DNA of 64,000 nucleotides, taken from NCBI RefSeq assembly GCF_002362255.1, contig NZ_LPVV01000038.1:1-64000 (forward strand). Reading direction: 5' to 3'. A program made the position numbers and the translations under genes. The notes below the pieces were generated by a model, which had not been told where the DNA came from, made no database searches, and worked only from the letters and a program-made list of their open reading frames with translations. Source of the DNA: Microbacterium sp. SZ1. GTDB taxonomy: Bacteria > Actinomycetota > Actinomycetes > Actinomycetales > Microbacteriaceae. Shown piece after piece: positions 58,027-64,000 of the stretch; position 1 is the first letter of the stretch; every line of letters begins with the position of its first letter.

Positions 58027-59808
58027 ATGAGCACATCCGTGGTCCTCCCCGCTCTCGGTGAGAGCGTCACAGAGGGTACGGTCACCCGCTGGCTCAAGCA
58101 GGTGGGAGACACCGTGCAGGCGGATGAGGGCCTGCTCGAGATCTCGACCGACAAGGTCGACACCGAGATCCCCTCCCCCGTCACCGGCGTGATCGAGGAG
58201 ATCCTCGTCGCCGAGGACGAGACCGTCGAGGTGGGTGCACTGCTCGCGCGCATCGGCGACGGCAGCAGCTCCGCACCGGCCGCCGACGCCCCTGAGACCG
58301 CGGCACCCGCCGCTGAGACGACGCCCGAACCCGCCGACGCGAGCGTCGGCGCGCAGGCCGAGGCCCCCGCGGCCGAGGCCGCGTCCGCTGAAGCTGCTCC
58401 GGCCGCCACGCCCGCAGGAGACGCGAAGGACATCGTCCTCCCCGAGCTCGGCGAGAGCGTGACCGAGGGAACTGTGACGCGCTGGCTCAAGCAGGTCGGC
58501 GACAACGTCGAGGTCGACGAGGCTCTGCTCGAGATCTCGACCGACAAGGTCGACACCGAGATCCCGTCGCCGGTCGCCGGCGTGCTGCAGGAGATCGTCG
58601 CCGCGGAAGACGAGACCGTCGCCGTCGGCGCCGTGCTCGCCCGCGTCGGCTCCGGGGCCGCGCCCGCCCCGGCCGAGTCCGCTCCGGCGGCACCGCAGGC
58701 CGCTCAGCCCTCGGAGGCTCCGACCGCCACGGCCTCCGTGTCCGAGACTCCCGTCGAGAAGCCGGCCGAGCGTCCCGCCGCTGAGGCTCCCGTTCAGGCT
58801 CCGGCCGAGGCGGCCAAGGAGGAGGCAGCACCCGCGACCTCGTCCACCCAGGCGCCCTCGGCTGAGGCCTCCGCGCCGAAGCTCTCGCTCCCGACCGAGA
58901 GCGACAACCTCTACGTCACGCCGCTCGTCCGCCGTCTCGCCTCCCAGCAGGGCGTCGATCTCGCGAGCGTCAAGGGCACCGGTGTCGGAGGACGCATCCG
59001 CAAGGAAGACGTTCTGAAGGCCGCGGAGTCCGCATCGTCGGCCCCCGCCGGGGCCGCCGCCCCCGCTGCGCCCGCCCCGCTCGAGGTGTCGCCGCTCCGC
59101 GGCACCACGCAGCCGATGTCGCGTCTGCGTAAGGTGCTCGCCCAGCGCGCCGTGGAGTCGATGCAGTCGACCGCGCAGCTCACCACGGTGGTCGAGGTCG
59201 ATGTGACCGCTCTCGCGGAGTACCGCGACAGCGTCAAGGCGTCTTTCCTGGAGAAGACGGGCGACAAGCTGTCGTTCCTGCCGTTCTTCGCCCTCGCAGC
59301 CGCCGAGGCCCTGCAGGCGTTCCCGATCGTGAACGCCACGGTCGACGGTGACCAGATCACCTACCCGGCGACCGAGAACCTCTCGATCGCCGTCGACACC
59401 GAGCGCGGGCTGCTGACTCCGGTCCTGCGTGACGCCGCGACGAAGAACATCGCCGAGATCGCTCACGAGATCGCCGACCTGGCTGCGCGCACGCGCGACA
59501 ACAAGCTGAAGCCCGACGAGCTCGCCGGCGGCACGTTCACGCTGACCAACACCGGTTCGCGCGGCGCGCTGTTCGACACTCCCGTCGTGTTCCTGCCGCA
59601 GTCGGCGATCCTCGGCACCGGCACGGTCGTCAAGCGTCCGGGCCTGGTCAAGGTCGGCGGCAGCGACGCGATCGCGATCCGCTCGTACGTGTACCTGGCG
59701 CTGTCGTACGACCACCGCATCATCGACGGTGCCGACGCCGCCCGCTTCCTCGGCGCAGTGAAGGCGCGTCTCGAGTCGGCACAGTTCGCCGCTCAGCTCG
59801 GCGCCTGA
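58027..59808 (+). CDS. sucB: 2-oxo-acid dehydrogenase E2 (dihydrolipoyl succinyltransferase, SucB type)
   Basis: The 593-residue protein has two nearly identical lipoyl domains (about residues 3-77 and 136-211), each with the lipoyl lysine in EISTDKVDTEIPSP (first at Lys43). Alanine/proline-rich linkers follow, then a peripheral-subunit binding domain (TPLVRRLASQQGVDLASVKG) and a catalytic domain with SYDHRIIDGADAARFL. Such actinobacterial E2 proteins serve the 2-oxoglutarate and pyruvate dehydrogenase complexes. AAAGGAG precedes the ATG. Confidence 0.94.
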   Translation: MSTSVVLPALGESVTEGTVTRWLKQVGDTVQADEGLLEISTDKVDTEIPSPVTGVIEEILVAEDETVEVGALLARIGDGSSSAPAADAPETAAPAAETTPEPADASVGAQAEAPAAEAASAEAAPAATPAGDAKDIVLPELGESVTEGTVTRWLKQVGDNVEVDEALLEISTDKVDTEIPSPVAGVLQEIVAAEDETVAVGAVLARVGSGAAPAPAESAPAAPQAAQPSEAPTATASVSETPVEKPAERPAAEAPVQAPAEAAKEEAAPATSSTQAPSAEASAPKLSLPTESDNLYVTPLVRRLASQQGVDLASVKGTGVGGRIRKEDVLKAAESASSAPAGAAAPAAPAPLEVSPLRGTTQPMSRLRKVLAQRAVESMQSTAQLTTVVEVDVTALAEYRDSVKASFLEKTGDKLSFLPFFALAAAEALQAFPIVNATVDGDQITYPATENLSIAVDTERGLLTPVLRDAATKNIAEIAHEIADLAARTRDNKLKPDELAGGTFTLTNTGSRGALFDTPVVFLPQSAILGTGTVVKRPGLVKVGGSDAIAIRSYVYLALSYDHRIIDGADAARFLGAVKARLESAQFAAQLGA

Positions 59809-59818
59809 TCCGAACACC

Positions 59819-61333
59819 TCACTCCGGCTGGTCCGCGGCGTCGTAGACGTCGCGGACCAGCCATTTCTCTTCGGTCTTCACGAGCACCAGGACAAGCGCG
59901 CCTGGCCCGTCCGCGTCCTCAGCGAGAGGACTCGTCATCCGGATCACCGCGATATCGCCATAGACGTCGAGCAGGGTGAACTCGGACTCCGTGCCTCGCC
60001 CGCGGGCGGAGCCCAGCGCTTCGACGACGCCCACCGATCCAGCCGCGACCGCGTCACGACACCCGCCATCGCCGGAATCGACGCACTCATCGATCGTCCC
60101 GATCAACCGGGGCGCCGCGGAGACAGGATCCTCCTCCCGAGGTTCTGCGGAGGGCTCGGCGACTCCAGGGCCCTCGTCCGGCTGCGGGGACGGGCTCGCC
60201 TCCGCCGTCCTCGCCGTCCCCACCGCATCGTCACCGACCTCGCCCGGGGTGGTCGAGGCCGGCCGCGCCTCCGTCGGCTCGCCCGTCGCTCCCCCTGGCC
60301 AGAGCGCTCCTCCGGCGAGGACGAGTGCGGCGGCTCCGAGTCCGACGACGATCTTCGGCACACGTCGCCCGCGGCCGGCGCGTGCGTTCTCGACACCAGC
60401 CCGCGGACGTGCGTGCTCCCCTTGCATCCGCCGCCTCTCGATCATGCGCCGCCCGAGACGGGCCCCCATCTCCGACACCCGTTCCACCGAGCGGCGGACG
60501 AGCGACACGACGAACGAGCCCGAAACGACAGCCGAACTCGAGGCGCCGCCTCGCGTCCGTGTGGACCGATCCGCGCGGCCCCGTGATCGGATCCGCGCCG
60601 GTCGTGCCGGCGGCGACACGAGGAGGTCGCGAACTCCACTCGCGACGTCGCTCTCCTGCGCCTCCGCGCGATGCTCGATCTGCAGCAAGGGTCGCGGCGC
60701 GGCGATCTCCAGAAGCTCGGCTTCCCATCCGAGGAGCTGGCGTCGCGGAACATCCGGCCGCTGCAGAGTCGCACGCAGGCCTTCGCGGATCGCCCCCAGC
60801 AACCGCCGCTGGGCACGGTCTGTCCGCCCGTCCTCCAGCACCGCGACGAGATCCGCCGCCGCGGCTCGGGCATCGGATCGGCTCCCCGCTCCGATCACGA
60901 AAGTCGGACATCCCTCGTCCGTGAGCCACCATTCTCCACCGGACCCGAGCGTGCCCGACCGGATCAACTCGTCGATGCCTCGCAGCAGGCTGACGACGAG
61001 AGTGCCGACCTCGCCGGCGGACAGCGCGGGCTCCCCCAGCCCGCGCTGCCCGATGAAGCCCGCGACCCGCTCCGTGCACCACGGCAGCAGCACGTCGTGT
61101 CCGTCGACACGACGCACGAGGTCGAGTGGGCCGACGACATGGCGGTCTCCCGCGTGCCGCCAGCCGTCCCAGCCGCTGACCTCGTCGACATCCCGCAGCA
61201 CCGCCACACCGCCCCCACGGGTGACCAGCGTTCCGGGATACGGTCCCTCCTCCGCCGACAACCGCCGCACGACCCGGTGCGCACCGGGGACGAGCTGCGG
61301 ATCGCGTCGAGTGATCTCCTGCTGGGCCTCCAT
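59819..61333 (-). CDS. Membrane protein with kinase-like but catalytically empty N-terminal domain
   Basis: The 504-residue protein has a cytoplasmic region of about 270 residues, a basic linker, one membrane helix (VVGLGAAALVLAGGALWPGG, about residue 370) and an extracellular proline/glutamate-rich tail with a small domain ending FTLLDVYGDIAVIRM. The cytoplasmic part resembles actinobacterial Ser/Thr kinases around ALSAGEVGTLVVSLLRGIDEL. However, the HxD catalytic loop, the DFG motif and the ATP-site lysine are not seen, so I call it a possible pseudokinase. The start is set at 61333; upstream in-frame codons exist. Confidence 0.6.
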   Translation of the reverse strand: MEAQQEITRRDPQLVPGAHRVVRRLSAEEGPYPGTLVTRGGGVAVLRDVDEVSGWDGWRHAGDRHVVGPLDLVRRVDGHDVLLPWCTERVAGFIGQRGLGEPALSAGEVGTLVVSLLRGIDELIRSGTLGSGGEWWLTDEGCPTFVIGAGSRSDARAAAADLVAVLEDGRTDRAQRRLLGAIREGLRATLQRPDVPRRQLLGWEAELLEIAAPRPLLQIEHRAEAQESDVASGVRDLLVSPPARPARIRSRGRADRSTRTRGGASSSAVVSGSFVVSLVRRSVERVSEMGARLGRRMIERRRMQGEHARPRAGVENARAGRGRRVPKIVVGLGAAALVLAGGALWPGGATGEPTEARPASTTPGEVGDDAVGTARTAEASPSPQPDEGPGVAEPSAEPREEDPVSAAPRLIGTIDECVDSGDGGCRDAVAAGSVGVVEALGSARGRGTESEFTLLDVYGDIAVIRMTSPLAEDADGPGALVLVLVKTEEKWLVRDVYDAADQPE

Positions 61334-61478
61334 GCCCCCATGACAGCGCATTCGCACGCGCGTTGGCCGCGAAAGAGGCGCCTGTGCACGAATCACCCTC
61401 GGTTCGCGCGTTGTGCAGAAGAGGTGTGCGGACGGTCCGCCTCCCGCGAACGCCGACATGACGGCATCCGGGAATCGG

Positions 61479-61484
61479 TATTCT
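61479..61484 (+). promoter_or_regulatory. -10 element TATTCT for leaderless DUF4191 mRNA
   Basis: TATTCT is separated by 7 bases from the ATG at 61492, with no ribosome site. Confidence 0.5.
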
Positions 61485-61491
61485 TGTACCC

Positions 61492-62202
61492 ATGGCAAAC
61501 CGATCGTCCGCGCCCGAGAAGCGCCCCGGCTTCTTCTCTCAGATCAAGTCGCTCTTCCGGTTCACCCGCGAGGTGTACCCCTGGCTTCCCTGGGCGCAGA
61601 TCGGCGTGCTCATCGCCGGTGTGCTGATCGGCCTCATCGTCGGTTACCTGATCCCGCCGTTCCAGGTGTGGACCCTCATCCTCTGGGGCATCTCGGGCTT
61701 GATGCTCGGTGTTCTCGGCGCCATGTTCCTCATGACGCGGCTGTCGACCTCTGCCATGTACCAGAAGATCGACGGCATGCCCGGTGCGACCGGTCACGTG
61801 ATCAGCACGAGCCTCGGTCGCAGCTGGCAGGGTTCCGACACCCCGGTGGGCATCAACCCCAAGACCCAGGACGCCGTCTACCGCGCCGTCGGCCGCGGCG
61901 GCGTCGTCGTGATCGGCGAGGGTGCCCGCGGGCGCCTCACGCGTCTGGTGAACGACGAACGCAGCAAGGCCGCCCGTGTCGCCCACGGCGTGCCGGTGAC
62001 CGTGCTCTACGTCGGACACGGCGACGACGACGTCGCGATCGCCCATCTCGCCAAGACCATCAAGAAGCTGCCCAAGGCCATCGACAAGGCCACGATGGCC
62101 GCCGTCATCAAGCGCATCGACTCGGTGTCGCAGTCGATCTCCTCGCTGCCTATTCCGAAGGGCATCGACCCGACCAAGGTTCGCGCGCAGCGTCCGCGTT
62201 GA
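61492..62202 (+). CDS. DUF4191 membrane protein
   Basis: The 236-residue protein has a basic N-terminus, two membrane helices (about residues 36-58 and 62-84) and a cytoplasmic domain with MPGATGHVISTSLGRSW and VVVIGEGARGRLTRLVNDE. This is the actinobacterial DUF4191 family, usually encoded between lipA and glnA. Function unknown. Confidence 0.88.
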   Translation: MANRSSAPEKRPGFFSQIKSLFRFTREVYPWLPWAQIGVLIAGVLIGLIVGYLIPPFQVWTLILWGISGLMLGVLGAMFLMTRLSTSAMYQKIDGMPGATGHVISTSLGRSWQGSDTPVGINPKTQDAVYRAVGRGGVVVIGEGARGRLTRLVNDERSKAARVAHGVPVTVLYVGHGDDDVAIAHLAKTIKKLPKAIDKATMAAVIKRIDSVSQSISSLPIPKGIDPTKVRAQRPR

Positions 62203-62218
62203 CCCACCCGTACACGAC

Positions 62219-62257
62219 GAAGCGCGGCCGTTCTCCCGAGGAGGACGGCCGCGCTTC
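62219..62257. terminator. Terminator between DUF4191 and rimK-like gene
   Basis: AGCGCGGCCGT (62221-62231) pairs with ACGGCCGCGCT and is followed by TCTGTCTGTC on the forward strand. Confidence 0.8.
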
Positions 62258-62263
62258 TGTCTG

Positions 62264-63451
62264 TCACTCCGACAGCGGCTGCCGCGGCAGCTTCCGCACC
62301 TTGGCCCGGCGCCGACGCCGTTCCGGGATCATCGACCGCATCTCGTCGAGCTTGCCGAAGCAGAACAGGCGGTCGTCCGCCTCCAAGACCACGTGCTTGC
62401 GCGGGTTGGGGATCACCGAGACGCCGCGATGCAGGGTGAGGACCGTGATGTCCCGCTCCCACAGCCCGGCCTCACCGAGCGTCTTGCCGACGAGACCGGC
62501 CGCGTTGTGCACCATGAGCTCGGCGACACCATAGCCCGTCGAGACGGTGAGCCGCTGACGGACGTCGATCTCGGGGAAGGCGACCTGACCGGCGATGTAG
62601 TCGATGATCGCACCGGCGACATCGAGCTTGGTCGCGGTCTCGATGCCCTGCAGCCCCGGAGACGAGTTGACCTCCATCACCAGCGGTCCCTCGTCGCCCT
62701 CGAGCATGTCGACGCCCGCGACGCGCAGGCCCATGATCTGGGCGGAGCGGACCGCGGCGCGCTCGTACACCGGGTCGAGCTCGATCGCCTCCACCGATCC
62801 CCCGCGGTGCACGTTCGAGCGGAACTCGTCTCCTGCGGCGGAGCGACGCATCGCCGCGACGACGCGGTCTCCGACGACGAGGGCGCGGATGTCTCGTCCG
62901 CGGCTCTCCGAGATGAACTTCTGGATCAGCACGTTCTGCTTCGTCGAGTGGAGGGTCTCGATGATCGCCTCGGCCACCTTGACCTGGGGCGCGAGGATCA
63001 CGCCGATGCCCTGGGTGCCCTCGAGCAGCTTGATGACGACGGGTGCTCCCCCGACGCGCTCGATCGCCGGCCGCACGTCAGCCCTATTGCGCACGAATGC
63101 GGTCGGCGGCATAGCGATGTTGTGTCGGGACAGGATCTGGTTCGCACGGAGCTTGTCACGCGCGCTGGAGATGCCGTTCGCGGTGTTCGGGGTGTACACG
63201 TCCATCTGCTCGAATTGCCGCACCACGGCCGTGCCGAAGTACGTGATCGAGTTGCCGATGCGAGGCAGGATCGCGTCGTAGTCGCTGAGCTGGCGACCCC
63301 GGTAGTGGAGGTCCGGATCCTCTGAGGTGAGATCGATCGCGAAGCGCAGCGTATTCAACACCTTCACGTTGTGCCCGCGCTGGAGAGCGGCGGCACGCAG
63401 TCGTTGCGTGGAGTACGCCTGGGGCGCACGGGAGAGCACTGCGATCTTCAC
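62264..63451 (-). CDS. rimK: RimK-family ATP-grasp ligase fused to a C-terminal TrkA-C (RCK_C) domain
   Basis: The 395-residue protein has a RimK-type N-terminal domain (KIAVLSRAPQAYSTQRLRAAA), an ATP-grasp domain with VVIKLLEGTQGIGV, LIQKFISESRGRDIRALVVG and MEVNSSPGLQGIE, then an extra C-terminal domain. That part reads VAELMVHNAAGLVGKTLGEAGLW, ITVLTLHRG and DDRLFCFGKLDEM, a TrkA-C/RCK_C fold. RimK adds glutamates to the C-terminus of ribosomal protein S6. RCK_C domains bind small ligands, including c-di-AMP in some potassium systems. The GTG at 63451 has AGGAAA upstream. A RimB-like gene is divergent. Confidence 0.87.
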   Translation of the reverse strand: MKIAVLSRAPQAYSTQRLRAAALQRGHNVKVLNTLRFAIDLTSEDPDLHYRGRQLSDYDAILPRIGNSITYFGTAVVRQFEQMDVYTPNTANGISSARDKLRANQILSRHNIAMPPTAFVRNRADVRPAIERVGGAPVVIKLLEGTQGIGVILAPQVKVAEAIIETLHSTKQNVLIQKFISESRGRDIRALVVGDRVVAAMRRSAAGDEFRSNVHRGGSVEAIELDPVYERAAVRSAQIMGLRVAGVDMLEGDEGPLVMEVNSSPGLQGIETATKLDVAGAIIDYIAGQVAFPEIDVRQRLTVSTGYGVAELMVHNAAGLVGKTLGEAGLWERDITVLTLHRGVSVIPNPRKHVVLEADDRLFCFGKLDEMRSMIPERRRRRAKVRKLPRQPLSE

Positions 63452-63477
63452 GGGGGATTTCCTGCCAGGATGGTCGG

Positions 63478-63957
63478 GTGAGTAAGTCATCCCATTCAAA
63501 CACTCTTATCGGGTGGCGAGAATGGGTGAGCCTGCCCGATCTCGGAGTCGACTGGATCAAGGCGAAGATCGATACAGGTGCGCGGACCTCGTCGTTGCAC
63601 GCCTTCGACATCCATGAGTTCGAGCGTGACGGCGCAGCATGGGTGCGCTTCCGCGTGAAGCCCTGGCAGGACAGCCAGGAGGATGCCGTGGACGTCGAGT
63701 CCCCCGTGCACGACCGCCGGGCGGTGCGCAGCTCCTCGGGCCACGCGCAGGACCGCTTCGTCGTCGAGCTGCTCATCCGCCTCTACGACCGCGAGGTGCT
63801 GGCCGAGGTCACGTTGAGCAACCGCGACGAGATGGGTTTCCGGATGCTGATCGGGCGAGAGGCCCTCAAGCAGGGCTACGTCGTCGATCCCGCCCGCTCG
63901 TTCGTCGGCGGACGCGCGCCTCGTGAAGCGCGCCGCCGTAATCGCGGCAGGGAGTGA
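63478..63957 (+). CDS. rimB: RimB-like retropepsin-type protease (ATP-dependent zinc protease family)
   Basis: The 159-residue protein has the signature IGWREWVSLPDLG, then KAKIDTGARTSSLHAF with the catalytic aspartate of the retropepsin-like fold, and MLIGREALKQGYVVDP. Families of this type are named ATP-dependent zinc protease; RimB works with RimK in Pseudomonas. The GTG start lies 26 bases from the start of the divergent rimK-like gene. A CAGGAT hexamer sits 6 bases before it. Confidence 0.85.
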   Translation: MSKSSHSNTLIGWREWVSLPDLGVDWIKAKIDTGARTSSLHAFDIHEFERDGAAWVRFRVKPWQDSQEDAVDVESPVHDRRAVRSSSGHAQDRFVVELLIRLYDREVLAEVTLSNRDEMGFRMLIGREALKQGYVVDPARSFVGGRAPREARRRNRGRE

Positions 63958-63963
63958 CCCGGC

Positions 63964-64000
63964 TCAGGCGCGGATGAGGACGAGCCCCGAGAGCTTGTCG
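63964..64000 (-). CDS. C-terminal end of a gene entering from the right edge
   Basis: Only 11 codons plus TGA are inside the window: DKLSGLVLIRA. The ending resembles the C-terminus of RDD-family membrane proteins, and an RDD gene often follows DUF4191 in Actinobacteria, but this is a guess from position and a very short match. Confidence 0.35.
   Translation of the reverse strand, partial: DKLSGLVLIRA

Overview
The window is chromosomal DNA from a high-GC actinobacterium, most likely Microbacterium or a close relative in Microbacteriaceae. This rests on strong G/C-ending codon bias, two DUF7882 genes, sepH, and gene orders typical of Actinobacteria (dut-DUF3093-DUF4193, DUF3000-RNase D, lpd-sucB). 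I see no phage, transposase, integrase or CRISPR array. The genus is inferred from family recognition, not from a marker alignment.

Layout. 1-10.3 kb: one reverse-strand gene runs off the left edge. It encodes a secreted surface protein of at least 3,442 residues made of about 26 DUF11/DUF7507-type repeats. 10.4-12.7 kb: a three-gene operon ending in a BLUF blue-light sensor, then two DUF7882 paralogues flanking a small unknown gene. 12.9-13.5 kb: tRNA genes Val(GAC), Cys(GCA) and Gly(GCC) on the reverse strand and Val(CAC) on the forward strand. 13.5-17.5 kb: small zinc-binding-type proteins, membrane proteins, a lone PemK/MazF-type protein and an Amt ammonium transporter. 17.6-26.5 kb: zapE, a rhodanese/SufE sulfur-transfer pair, a hydrolase, DUF3000, RNase D and a beta-oxidation pair (fadA-fadB). 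26.6-33.7 kb: a lipid locus in which an alkyl-DHAP-synthase-like flavoprotein, a lipid kinase and a ChoD-like oxidoreductase form one operon, divergent from a TetR regulator and a GlpD-like dehydrogenase. 33.7-48.9 kb: dxs, acnA, DUF3159, DUF3710, dut, DUF3093, DUF4193, sepH, a phosphodiesterase, and convergent topoisomerase IV genes.

48.9-54 kb holds the most unusual material. Two adjacent, ATGA-coupled alanine-racemase-family genes are each incomplete in a complementary way: one keeps the PLP lysine, the other keeps the partner tyrosine. Around them lie an ATP-grasp enzyme and a CofE-like amino-acid ligase, the latter coupled to the primary sigma factor gene. I propose a heteromeric racemase plus ligases, possibly for cell-wall peptide chemistry. 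This is a hypothesis. 54-61 kb: PAC2 protein, leucyl aminopeptidase, lpd and sucB, then a kinase-like membrane protein with no catalytic motifs at the place where lipB-lipA often sit. 61.5-64 kb: DUF4191, a RimK-type ligase fused to a TrkA-C/RCK_C domain, a divergent RimB-like protease, and the last codons of a further gene.

A window-wide pattern is that at least ten genes have a TANNNT hexamer 6-7 bases before the start codon, the expected geometry for leaderless mRNAs. No stretch longer than 300 bases lacks a gene. The longest gap (12,683-12,970) holds two hairpins and nothing else I recognise.
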